A stretch of 64,000 nt of DNA. It comes from Zygnema cylindricum (lineage: Eukaryota; Streptophyta; Zygnematophyceae; Zygnematales; Zygnemataceae). Location: positions 171,292-235,291 of the forward strand of contig JBBHKE010000060.1 in assembly GCA_037447655.1 (NCBI GenBank). The letters are read 5' to 3'. The translations under genes and the position numbers were made by a program. Below are positions 37,693 to 48,375 of the stretch, piece after piece. Each line of letters starts with the position of its first letter. Within the stretch, counting starts at the first letter, position 1. Under the pieces are notes generated by a model. That model saw only the letters and a program-made list of their open reading frames with translations, ran no database searches and was not told the DNA's origin.

Positions 37693-38757
37693 GTAGAAAT
37701 CAATGGTTATTTTATTATTTTCTAGTTCTAAATTGGAATGTAGAAAGAAGCCAAGGAAGTCTGCCTCTAACTTCTCTCTCAAACTCCCACACTTGTTGCA
37801 GTCACTGAAAAGTTGGAGAGGAAGCTAGAGCCATGGCTACCTAGGCTATCCAGAGGTTTACGAGAAATAGATTAGTTAATTTACAGATAGGAAGGTTTAT
37901 TTTGCTAAAAGGTGTATGTCGGTGACATGATTTGATCCTGGTACCTGCCGACCGTCAAAGCGCCGGTAGCCGGTAGCCTTAGCCTTTAAGTCTAGAAGTT
38001 CCGATACATACTATAGGGTTTGATTTGTATTTATATGTTACCACGTAGGAAAATTCATTTAACGGCGGATGTTTACGATTACATAGATCTCGTTATGTAA
38101 ACATACGGATTTCGGTATGGACAACAAACAAGTACTGTGCATTTTGTTTGTTTTACGAAACAAATACCGCTCATGTATTTATGACGGTTACGATTGAAAT
38201 TTGCATTCAATCGGACGGCCGAAAAGAAAGCCGAGATCGCCGAAGATATTCTCAGCGGTTTGTGGTCATCGCCACATTAGATGATACGTGGCACGATTAC
38301 GTTAGATCGCGGCATCTCCGGGAATTAAGGGACCGAATCCGGATATGACATGTGTCGACATTAAGGCCATGTCGTACAAATTCCGTACATAAAGTACACC
38401 GGCAGCTCTACTTTTATGTACGTCAGTGTAATATGATTGGTGCTGTACACCAGTAGATAGAGTTTATGAGAGAGATAGGACTTAGAAAAATTGGTAGATA
38501 GGACCCTCTCTCCCAGAGAGTTTCTGTACAAAAGGTCAACTTTGACCCTCCATAACTTACTGCTTAGGGGAGCAAATTCAGAGATTCTTTTTGCTATTGA
38601 CTCAGGGGAGTCTTGCCTTCACAGGGGTGAAGGTGGTCAGAGTATTTTTCTGCCAGGGTGGCAGTTATTTTTGCTTAAACACAAAGGGGTCAGGATTATC
38701 CTAGAGGCTTCTTGGAAGCTGTCCACTTTGAGGACTTATGGAGGTCTCAGAGTTTCA
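37693..38757 (+). mobile_element. LTR, family A (copy A3)
   Basis: Starts TGTAGAAATCAATGG and ends GGTCTCAGAGTTTCA. The right flank is copia RT, cut in the AAKRVMRY motif. Flanking 5-mers do not match, so it is not a simple solo insertion. A decayed tRNA-like module lies at 37,916-37,958 on the minus strand. Confidence 0.85.
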
Positions 38758-40762
38758 CAATATCTCATAACTCTTTTTGCAGCTTCTTAGTCAGTTTTTT
38801 TCGGATTTTGTAGACTCTTACTTAATGCACCAACAGCTATTGCAATATCGGGCCTAGTACAATTCATGAAATAGTTGAGGCTATTAACTTCCTGTCTATA
38901 CGGTTTTGAGGCCATAAACTCCTCCTCCCCTGACTCTAGACTATCATTGATTATAATACCTAAATGAGAGTCGTCTCCCTGTAATTTTTGCATAATCTCT
39001 ATAAAAGTTACACACCTTTTAGCTTCTTTTATCTCAATTTTTTCAAGCATAGAACCTTTAACGTCTTTTTAGGTTAACATTATCTGTTTCTTACTTCTAC
39101 ATCTTTCTACTTGTATCCCTAACATATGTTTAGCTTGACTAAGGCCTTTCATCTTAAAAAATCGGATTTTAAAGCTTCATTAATCCGGTTTATTAAATCC
39201 ATGGATTTGCTAATAAGTAGTAGATCATCTATATATACAACAATATAGAGTACACCATCCTCACCCTGCAAAACATACGCTGAGTGATCTGAGCTGAATC
39301 TCCTAAAACGTAGTCCAGTTAAGAACTCGTTCAATTTTAGGTTCCATTGTGTGGGGGCATGTTTCAGCTTGTACAAAGATTTCATCAGTTTATAGCCTAG
39401 TTTTTCCTTTCTTTTCTCTACATACATTTCTCATTGTAGCATATAGATGGTTTCTCCAAGCTGTCTATGAAGGAAAGTTGTTTTAACATCTATTTGATGT
39501 ACTTTCATGTTTTCATTTGCTAGTAGACTTAATAGAATTCTGACAGTTGGAAACCTTACCACCGGAGAGAAAGTCTCCTCATAGTCAATTTCTTATTTCT
39601 TATTGTAGCTTTTAGCCACAAGTGTCGTTTTTTATCTTTCAATGGTAACATTTGGGTTTAGTTTCACCTTGAATACCCATTTGTTGGTGATGGCTTTCTT
39701 GTCCGGAGGATGATCGACCAACTCCCACATTTGAGCCTTTATTATAGACTTCATCTTATCATTTGCCTCCTCAATCCAATGAGTTCTTTCGGGTGACAAG
39801 AAGGCTTCCCGAATGGTTAGTGGTTCTCCTAAGGTTGCAAAGGATGCAAAGTGGGAGCTTTATTGAAGAAGGCTACTAGATCTCCTTCCCCTTGGAAATT
39901 CTAAAACGAAGACCGAAGGATGTCTCGCGTTCCTTGTCAGTCTTGTGACTTGTTCTCTCGACTCTTCAAGCTGTTCAGTATGCTCCGTTGGAAATGTAAG
40001 AGGAGCTTCATGGTGAGAAGAAACCTTTTGTGCAATGGGTTGCAGAACAAATGGAAAATATAATGTATTTTGCATATCAAAAATGATATATTCCTGTGAT
40101 TTTTCTTCTGCCTATTTTTCTGGCATTGGAAATAAATATGCCGACTCCTCTTCATCTTTGAGAATAATATTGATAGACACCACTATCTTTTCTTTATCCA
40201 AAACTTGTACGCTATATCTTTTTGAGCTATCATCATACCCCATCAATATACAAGGTAAACCTTTCAGATCCATTTTCAAGTATGTGGAGATGTGTCAAAA
40301 ATAAAGCATTTACTTCCAAATACTTTGAAATGACCAAACTCAGTCTTTCTACCTGTCCTTATTTTAAACGGTGTAGTGCTAACCGACCTAGATCCAATCC
40401 TATTCCTAACATAAACCGCACAATCAGCCCAGAATTTCATATCAACATTCTTATATGCTAACATAGATCTAGCATACTCTGTAATAGTTTTGTTTAGTCT
40501 CTCAAAAACACCATTTTGTTGAGGTGTGTAGGGAACAGTTAGTTGGTGACTTATACCCTCTTCTAGGAGAAAACTTTCAAACTCTTTCAAGATATACTTT
40601 CCACCATTGTTTGATCAGAGCTCCAAAATCGAAACACCATGTTGTTTTTCTGCCCAAGCTTTGTAGTGTTTGAAATGACCCAAACACTTCACTTTTTTCT
40701 TTTATGAAGTAAACCTTTTTCAAACCTGGAGAAGTCATCTTTAAAAGTGACCATAAAACCAA
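38758..40762 (-). pseudogene. Ty1/copia integrase-RT fragment
   Basis: Minus-strand reading: integrase core remnant (VTFKDDFSRF, then after a frameshift KVYFIKEKSEV), TVPYTPQQNGVFERLNKT with the catalytic Glu, VRNRIGSRS, FGHFKVFGSKCFIF, then RT with SLYKLKHAPTQWN and an intact VVYIDDLLLIS catalytic motif (about 39,230), and CTRPDIAIAVGALSKSLQNP near 38,830. Several stops and frameshifts. Its upstream part lies beyond solo LTR A4, and its 3' end is cut by LTR A3. Confidence 0.88.
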
Positions 40763-40767
40763 CCACC

Positions 40768-41801
40768 TGATATTTTGTGTCCTCCATTGGACTACATAAT
40801 AAAGGAAGCCTCTAGATAGTTATTAACTAACCCAATTTCAATGGCAATCACTGCTACCCCAGCAAACAAGCACAAAATTTGACAGCACCCTTGTGCAGCT
40901 TGGACTCCCTTGAGTTCGTAGAAAAAGAAATCTCTGAAAACGTCCAACCAGGTGATAAGTTATGAGGTAGTAAAAATGCCAATTTGTACAAACTCTCAAA
41001 GGGAGAGGTGACTACCTACCAAAATTTTCTAAGTCTTGATTCTCTCTGATAACTTATATGTATTGAAGTACGGACCAATCGAATTACTGTACTGTACCAA
41101 AAAGTACTACTGCCGGTGTACCTTTTGTACCGCCTATGTACGACAAGGCTATTAAGCGGACGCGTGTCCGTTTTTCACTCGTCTATATGTTCCTCGCAAT
41201 TCGTATGACCGAATGTCATCCCTCCACGTGGCTCTAGGTCATGCCACGTCACAAAACGCCAAATTGACCACTCCGGGATTTCGGCGATGACGTGAGCCGT
41301 TGGATTTTACGCGAAATGCAATCTTAGCTGTAACAAATACTTGCGCGACATTTGATTTGCTGTCGAAACAAAATGCGCAGTATCCTTTTAAAATTACTAT
41401 CGTACTACGTACTTTCTAAAACTCTATCTATCTATGTCGTATACAGTTGCAGTTAAATGGATTGATTTCTCCCAAAATAAATATATATCTATCACATACT
41501 ATAGCATTTAGCATTGGTCCTAATCTATTAGGATAAAGTTGACCGCTAGCGGCCAACTTGACGAACCGCAGGTACCGGGATCAAATCCCGGGTCCGTCAA
41601 GTATATTTTTAGTAACCTAAAAAATAACTGCTTGTTGAACTAAGGCAGCCATGGATCAACCACCCTCTCTATCTTTAGTGACTACAACAAGTATGGGGGC
41701 TAGAGAGAGGAGGTGGAGGTAGGGTGTCCGTCTTTTTCTTTTCCTTTTATACAAACATATTTAAACCTGGAAATCACTTTAGAAATCTATTAATTTCAAC
41801 A
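40768..41801 (-). mobile_element. Solo LTR, family A (copy A4) inside copia integrase
   Basis: TG...CA ends flanked by perfect 5-bp target duplication CCACC (40,763-40,767; 41,802-41,806). Removing it rejoins the integrase reading from the VTSAG word to VGFMVTFKDD. Contains the best-paired tRNA-like module at 41,558-41,600. Confidence 0.92.
41558..41600 (+). other. tRNA-minihelix-like module in LTR A4
   Basis: 43 nt: 9-bp stem TTGACGAAC/GTCCGTCAA with one mismatch, linker CGCAGGTA, perfect 5-bp T-arm stem CCGGG/CCCGG and 7-nt loop ATCAAAT. Compared with A1 (CCAGG/CTTGG), the third T-stem pair has changed from A-T to G-C on both sides. Confidence 0.6.
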
Positions 41802-41806
41802 CCACC

Positions 41807-42085
41807 CCAGCAGAGGTTACCTAAGCCGGTCCCAAAACATCAGAATGGATAAGCTACAAAGCCTTTGTAGACCTATATTCTGATTCCTAAGGAAATGGTA
41901 ACTTGTGAATCTTTCATAAAGAGCAACCATCACATGACTTAACCGGCTGATTAGTTAGAGGAACACCTTCAATTTTGCTAGCAGTAACCATTTTTTTCAA
42001 GTTGTCATAATTAACATGACCTAGTCTCTTATGCCATAATTCATTCTCAGATATAACATTTGAGTAGAGAACATCATTTTCCTTA
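41807..42085 (-). pseudogene. Ty1/copia GAG-pre-integrase fragment
   Basis: Upstream continuation of the 38,758-40,762 copia. It reads ELWHKRLGHVNYDNLKKM and CDGC, the HHCC zinc region before the integrase core, then KIHKLPFP and HSDVLGP with the first integrase Asp. TGA and TAG codons interrupt it. The gag and protease parts are missing beyond 42,085. Confidence 0.85.
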
Positions 42086-43110
42086 GTATTGTTGTGCATG
42101 TGTCAAACAACGTGGAGATGCATTCAATATCATCATTTATGCTCCTCTTAAACCCAAATGATGAAAAAATATTGAGAATGAAATAAGACATGAAAGAGAA
42201 AAATGAATAAATATAACAACAGGCAAGGTTAAAGAAAAAGAAATGGCAACAACTTAGCAAATTAGGGTTAGGTCGGTTTGTGAATGCGTGAACCTCCAAA
42301 TGGAACACGACTTAAAATGGTCCAATCACGTCGCTTCGTCAGAACTGACAGCCGATTTGTCTGCCACTTGCGTCGACGGTCCAGATATGATATTACGAAA
42401 ATCACATACTTTGTATTGACGACCGAGATGCTACTCCACGCGAAATGATTAAAATGTGTTGTGGTCCGGGATTCAAGGGAATGAAAGCTTGTACGGTAGG
42501 ACCGCAGATACGGTCCTCTTTGTCGTCGCGCAAATTTCGAAAAATGTAAGTCGTACGATCGACGTGAAATGATCAAAGTTACCGTCGGCGCGAATCGCAA
42601 AAAGTATATATAGAACGGTAAGTTTGTTTGTACCGACGTGAATTTGAACATGAGTTGTCGGCGAGAAATCCTGGAGAAAAAAATATGAACAGTCGACATG
42701 AATCAACCTTATTCACTGTCGTCAGAAATCCCGAAAATATAAGTCGTATGGTACAAGTCGTCGCGGGAATCCCGGGAACTATATATAGTACTGTACAACT
42801 CTTACGGTCATGCGAAACCCAAATAACACCCAAATATAAATTAGTGTGGCGGCTGCCCGTCGTAACACCTAGATATAAACAACTAGAATGGTCGACGAGA
42901 TGTGGCATGACACGTGTCGTGCATGTGTCAAACAACGTGAAGATGCATGCAATATCATTAGCTATGCTCCACTTAAACCCAAATGATGAAAAAATATTGT
43001 GAATGAAATAAGACATAAAGGAGAAAAATAAATACATATAACAAAAGGCAAGATGAATGAAAAAAGAAAGGGCAATGACTTAGCTTGTTATGGTTAGGTT
43101 GGTTTATTCT
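42085..43110. repeat. Direct repeats (about 190 bp) around a diverged-unit block
   Basis: 42,085-42,280 and 42,907-43,110 are direct repeats, both running from GTGTCAAACAACGT through CTTAAACCCAAATGATGAAA to GGTTAGGT(C/T)GGTTT. Between them are diverged units with repeated GTCGxCGxGAAAT and AAAxTATAAGTCGTA words. Possibly the two ends of an LTR-like or satellite-derived element downstream of the gypsy PHD relic. Identity not established. Confidence 0.6.
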
Positions 43111-43124
43111 CCCCCCCCAGCTCT

Positions 43125-43608
43125 TTAGCCGGCAAAGGAGCAGGCCAACACGACCGGAAGCTCGCGACATCTGTGGCAAAACCAGTGACCACCCGGAACT
43201 GCCAACAATGGTGGCACCAAACACTCCATGTGAAACCCTTGATAGCAATGATCACAAAGTAACATGGTTTTTTCCCCGTCCAATCGATGACAAAAGGTAC
43301 ATGTCGTCGTTTGCGTAATCGGCATCTGCATAAGATCCATATCCTGCGACAAATCTGGTAAGTAACATGGAGCACAATTCTTGGAGTGCTCTCCAAAAAT
43401 CCGTGTGTCCGCTCCTTGTAATCCCAACATTCGGTTCGGATCCACCTCGATAATCCGTAGGATGTGTGCACAAACATCCGTGTTGAAATTGTCAAAAGAT
43501 TGCTTGCAAAGATAAACATAGTCTCCCACCCGATAGGGCTACTGTTGCGGCCTATAACTGCCGCTTATGGTGCTGACAAAACCGAAGCGTGTCCCGATGT
43601 TGGGTAAT
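43125..43608 (-). pseudogene. GPY/F-like module plus canonical PHD finger of gypsy pol
   Basis: The open part starts VGDYVYLC (43,532), a GPY/F-type integrase tail, and continues through CAPCYLPDL to a PHD finger. Counting the Met at 43,529 as 1, ligands are C77, C80, C92, C95, H100, C103, C118 and C121, a full C4HC3 set, with the conserved Trp two residues before the last pair (HWFCHRC). PHD fingers bind modified or unmodified histone H3 tails in chromatin. Here the finger takes the position chromodomains occupy in chromoviruses, suggesting targeting or tethering of the integration complex. One frameshift and TAG codons separate it from the integrase. Confidence 0.85.
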
Positions 43609-44664
43609 CTACAAGTTATCAAAAGCCATGGGCATTTCACGGGCAAAAAGCAAAGCACGACAAGTAAGTTCTTCCAAAAAAATAGCGTCAAACATCAGCA
43701 AAAGTTGAAAGCTTGCAGCTTTCTGAATATTGCGACTGAGCAACGGTTGTCGCCCAAATAAAACACAATACGGGCTAAAATTAGCTAGTCTAGCCTGAAC
43801 TGACATGCGATATCCCATGGTAATGTAGCCGAGGGACTCGTCCCAAACCGAAATGTATTTCTTTAAGCAATGTTTACGCAAGGCACGATTAAATGTGTAG
43901 ACTGCTCGTTCAGGGAGGCCATGGGCCTGGGGATGATCCCAACTAGTACGGCGATAATCGATGAGAGCCTCATCAAGCATCTCTTGAAATTCTCCCCAAA
44001 ATTCAGTACCTTGATCCGTAAGGACCTCGACTGGGGCACCGTATATCATAAGAACATGTTCTTTAAAAGCTACGGTAATTAACTTAGCTGTCTTATAAGG
44101 CAAGGCTACGACTTCTACCCACTTATTGAAATTTTTGATCATAATCATGATGTATTGTTTCCCTCTTGGTGAGATGGGAAATGGTCCGGCCAAATTGACC
44201 GACCATCGATAGAACAAACACCTAATAGGTAGAGGTTGGAGCGTAGTCTGCCGGTTAGAAAAAGAAGTTCGGAGACAATCACAGGTGGCACACTTGTGTA
44301 GAATAGCAACGACATCAACTTGCATTCTTGACCACCAATACCGTGCCTGAACTAGACTTAACGTACGCTTTGTACCGTAGTGACCAAGCTCAGTGTGAAT
44401 CAGCTCAATGAGAGAAAGACACTCAGTAAGCCGTGGAACGTGGCTATGGCTTCCGTCTGCCAACAACCAAACTAAAGATCCCGCGAGCCAAAGGTAACTT
44501 TTGGCCCTCTTTATCACTCTGTCTTCTTCATCAGAGGTAGTGCCAGACCTGAAGGTCTGGGAGGATAGGAAAAGAATGAGAGGCCCATCACGCCAAGGAT
44601 CTGTGGCAAGACGGGGGTTTGGAATAGAGGCCAAGCAGTAAGTAAGATAAAAACCCATTGACAT
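43609..44664 (-). pseudogene. Ty3/gypsy integrase
   Basis: 351-codon open frame, long for a relic. The H2C2 zinc region is intact (HTELGHYG...CATCDC). In the core, the first catalytic Asp is replaced by Asn in WSVNLAGP (codon at 44,194-44,196), the second is present in LTDQGTEF, and the Glu is in HPQAHGLPERAV. The substitution is a single G-to-A change and should abolish strand transfer. Ends in TAG where the related copy at 30,005 has CAG. Confidence 0.92.
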
Positions 44665-44689
44665 GACGGGAACATCATCGTCATCAAAA

Positions 44690-45179
44690 TCCTGTCGAAC
44701 TTCGTTATCTGTCGTTCGGGGTAAAGGATTTCGGGAAATTCCGTCTGCGTTTAGACTAAGAAGACCAGGTCGGTGAATTATTTCAACGTCATATTTTTGT
44801 AATATTAAAGATCATCGGGCTAGCTTCTGGAAAGCTTATTGTTCGTCATCAGCCAATGTAAGGGCTGGTGGTCAGTTAGGAGTGTGAAAGGTGTTCCGTA
44901 CAAATAATGGCGGAAGTGAATGACCCTTTAAACCGCGGCTATACATTCTCATTCGTAGCTACTATAATTTGATTCAGCCCGGTTATTCCTTTTACTTGCG
45001 TAAGCAACTACGTATTCCTCTCGGCTCAACTCTCTTTGTGCGAAGATGGCAGGGATTACTGGTTTCCCAAAATCTGTTTGGAGACAAAAAGGAAGTTTGT
45101 GATTGGGAGGATGGAGAATTGGGACATTTGATAAGGCTAATTTTTGAAATGCGGAAATCTGATCGAGACCCCATATAAA
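44690..45179 (-). pseudogene. Ty3/gypsy RNase H
   Basis: Minus reading after RT: LQTDFGKPVIPAIF (first Asp), VVAYASKRNNRAESNYSSYE, FRHYLYGTPFTLLTDHQPLHWL, and after a frameshift LQKYDVEIIHRPG, the usual gypsy order. TGA, TAA and TGA codons sit at conserved Arg/Gly and Trp positions. Degrades RNA in RNA-DNA hybrids during element replication. Confidence 0.85.
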
Positions 45180-46018
45180 CTACACTTTCTTCTTGAGAAG
45201 GTTGTTTAACGGAGATGTGATGGTGCTAAAATTAGATACAAACCTGCTATAATAATCAGAAAGTCCGAGAAAGGCTCGCAGACTTATGAGGTCCGTGGGA
45301 ACACGAAATTTACTGATTGCCTCTACCTTTGCTTCGAGAGGAGTGATCCCCTCAGCCGAGATAAAATGGCCGAGGTAAGGAACTCCCTCGGCTCCAAAAA
45401 ACCTTTTCGCTGGATGACATTTTAATCCAACCTTTTTTAACTCACTCAATACCCATTCGATGTGAGCAGCGTGCTTTTTGATAGTAGCCGAAGCAATGAT
45501 GAGAACATCAATGTAACATCTAGCAAACTTACAACCTCCAAGAACGAAGTCTATGACTTTTTGAAATACTGCCGGAGCATTTATCGGTCCGAATGGCATT
45601 ACAGCCTATTCCCATTGGTCGTCACTACCCCAAAAGGCAATTTTATGCCGGTTTTTTTCCTCTATCTCAATTTGATAAAATCCTTGACGGAGGTCAAAGA
45701 TACTAAAATACTTTGCTCCGCCTACGTGATCAAATATTTCTTTGACAACAGGCATGGGATGACAATCTTCAACCGTTCTAGCATTTAGTTCACGATAGTC
45801 ACCACACATTCGACGTTCAGTAAAATTACCCTCAAAATCCTTTTTCTAAGGCATGACATTGGGAGCTGCAAATATGGAGTCTGATTGATAGATTAGGCTA
45901 GCCTCCTCTAGTTTAACTGATTGCTTGTCTACCATTTCCCATTCAGTTTGCGACAAACAATGTTTTGGTTTAAATATCGAGCGGTCATCTTCGAGATCTG
46001 TCATGCCGCATGATATCG
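45180..46018 (-). pseudogene. Ty3/gypsy reverse transcriptase
   Basis: Minus reading: MCGDYRELNART, YFSIFDLRQGFYQIEI, VMPFGPINAPAVFQK, the catalytic box CYIDVLII (second Asp of YIDD replaced by Val), GHFISAEGI and RAFLGLSDYYSRFV. TAG codons at MP-stop-KKD, E-stop-AVMPFG (normally Trp) and KKKV-stop-F. The upstream end joins a CG-rich block at 46,019; protease and methyltransferase are not present. Confidence 0.9.
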
Positions 46019-46135
46019 GTAGCACGCATGCACGATATTTCGCAAGCATGCACGATATCGTGCACGCACGGGAGTTATCCGACGCGCGCGCACGATATCA
46101 TGCACGCACGCGCGATATTTTGGCACGCATATATA
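46019..46135. repeat. CpG-rich alternating purine-pyrimidine minisatellite with palindromes
   Basis: Repeated GCACGCATGCACGATAT-type words. Includes the perfect 16-bp palindrome TGCACGATATCGTGCA (46,049-46,064) and runs such as GCACGCACGCGCGAT with Z-DNA potential. A TATATAAG box follows at 46,129. Confidence 0.75.
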
Positions 46136-47310
46136 AGTTTCATTCGCACGTGCGGAGTCATGTTGGTTCACTTTTTGTGACTTGTACGCGATTCGCATAC
46201 GCGTCTAATTGAATACATACTAATTTTGTGCGTATTGTTTGTTTCGTTGCATTTCGTAGGCACACGATCTCGATAGTACTTTCGCAAATATTGTTGTGGC
46301 GACGCGTCGCGATTTCCTGGAGTATTTCGTGCAATATGTTTTGTTTCGTGCGTACGTACGCGATTTTGGAGTATAGACGCCAAGTATCGTTTGGCGACAA
46401 AGCGCGATTTCCAGGAGCATTGGTGGCGCTTCAATGTACTTTTATTCCTTAAAGTCATGAACCCATGTAGGTTCACGCATACATGTAGATAGGGAGGGTT
46501 TTTACCCTAGGACGGTGGATTTTGTTAGGCATACGGCAGACGATGATTGGTCGCCTATTGGCCAAACATCTGAAGTAGTTCGTTCATGAGAACTAGCCTA
46601 GACTTAGGTTAGGGTTTGTGTAGGCGTAGTGTAGCTAATACTTAGTCTATTTTCAGACTTAGAATTTCTAGCTTTTGGACAAGAATTTTCTCTTGGCGGC
46701 GGAGCTTTTCTCTTGCTCTCTCCCTCACCGATTGCTCAAGTTTCTTCCTTTCTTTTGCTAGCTAGCTGTAGAGGCTAGATAGTTTACGTAACATTCTCCT
46801 TTGTAATTCTGCCCACGCTTTTAATCCACGCGGCCCAAGGCCAAGTCCGGAAGGTTTCCCTCCAACTTGTGTCATTTTTGGGAAGTGGTGGATTGGAGTT
46901 CGTGTGGAGAAGCATCCAGATCCGGCTGCCCTTCCCACGGACAGCTAGACGGTTTAGGTGTTTGTTTTGTGTTGTTTGTATTTTCGGTTGGGAATGGAAG
47001 GGTGAATTTTGGCCGAATTTTGAGTTTTCCTTGTTTTTGGTTGGAATTATTTATTTTGCTTTGTTGCTTTCGTACGAGATAACTCTTGTAAAGAATACGT
47101 TGAAGACCCAAGAGCCTAGTGGCTACCTTGTGGCTGAGTATTCTTTTCCAAAAGAAAATAATAATAAAAAATCTATAAAAAATATAAATTTATTTTATAT
47201 AAAAAAAAAAAAACATTTTGTTTTTGTTTTCCGCTATTTCTTTCTTTCAATCTTTATCTCTTATTTTGTTGCCACTATATTTTTTTGCTTTCGTGTTAAA
47301 CCTAAGTTTT
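46136..47310. other. Unassigned DNA, possible LTR/leader of gypsy element
   Basis: CG-containing sequence to about 46,470, then AT-rich. No protein motif recognised. Its placement between a gypsy relic and a gypsy gag suggests LTR or leader sequence, but repeat partners were not found in this window. Confidence 0.4.
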
Positions 47311-47318
47311 GTATCAAA

Positions 47319-47550
47319 TTTAGGGTTAATCTGCAAAATTAGGGTTAATCTTCAGAATTAGGGTTCAGAGGCAAAATTAGGGTTTTGGCTGCAAAATTAG
47401 GGTTGCAGCATATTTAGGGTTTATTCCTTTTGATTCCAGTCCTTAGGTCGGTATCCTTCTATTCTCTGGCTGCAGATTTGGAGTCTTGGACGTCTAGAAT
47501 CAGGGTTTAGCTTTGGAATTAGGGTTTTCCAAGTGGAATTAGGGTTGGCT
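47319..47550 (+). repeat. Cluster of TTAGGGTT (telobox-like) motifs
   Basis: About eight AAATTAGGGTT-like motifs near 47,320, 47,338, 47,356, 47,376, 47,396, 47,412, 47,518 and 47,537, the first five about 16-20 bp apart with unlike spacers. They lie in the leader of the gypsy element that begins coding at 48,376. 47,551-48,375 shows no other feature. Confidence 0.8.
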
Positions 47551-48375
47551 GCTGGCTTTGGATTATTGTGGTCACAAGTTTGGCTGTATATCTAGAGTTT
47601 GAGCGGCCTCCTACTTGATTTTACCACACTTTTAATATCTATCGTTTTTGTGTGTCTTATTGTTTATTTTTCTTCCACCGAACGCTTTCTTCCCTTCCTT
47701 CCATTGGTCCCTTAACATTCCACAGCCTACATCTTCACGGTATGGACGGGTCTTGCGGAGGGTTATTTTGGAGACATTGCTCGGAGGAAATTTCGTGGTG
47801 AAAATATTATCCCATGGAACTCTGCAAAACCTAAATTGCTTCGAAAAAGTTCGGTTCACCATTAGTGCTCACCAGAGCACTAAAGGTGTCAGTAAATAGC
47901 CGATGCCTTGCGGGTGCAGGAGCGTTTCGATTTAGTGTGGACACTCGTGTAGGGGATCGGTGTGGAGGGGTTCCATCGTGAACCTTTCTTATTGAGCATA
48001 TGCATTTTCCTGCTTTCCCTGCATGCTATCTGGCCCTAAGTGGCCTTGGATTTTCGTGTGACTATCTGGAGTGGGATTTCTTGCTACATCTTGCCGTGGG
48101 TGGCACTGTGTAGATCTTTTCTCGGCTGTGTTGTTGTAGATCTACACCCTAGGGTGCCTGGATAGCAATTTTCTTGTTTTTATAGATCTGGCCCTTTGGC
48201 CTTGCCAACTGTTTGCAGGGTAGAAGTTTTGGTAAACCGGCTTCTTGCTAGATATGACCATCGGGTCTTGATAGTGACTGACTGTGTTGACTGGACGAGT
48301 GGATTGGTCTGACACGTGTTGCATCTCGGTTAGGTTGTGCGAAACATTTCATTATTGTAGTCAGGGTTTTCCCCT

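Noticed and set aside
46869-47342. 157-codon hydrophobic plus frame
   Set aside because: Mostly T-rich sequence read as Phe/Leu/Ile, overlapping the telobox leader, with no motif.
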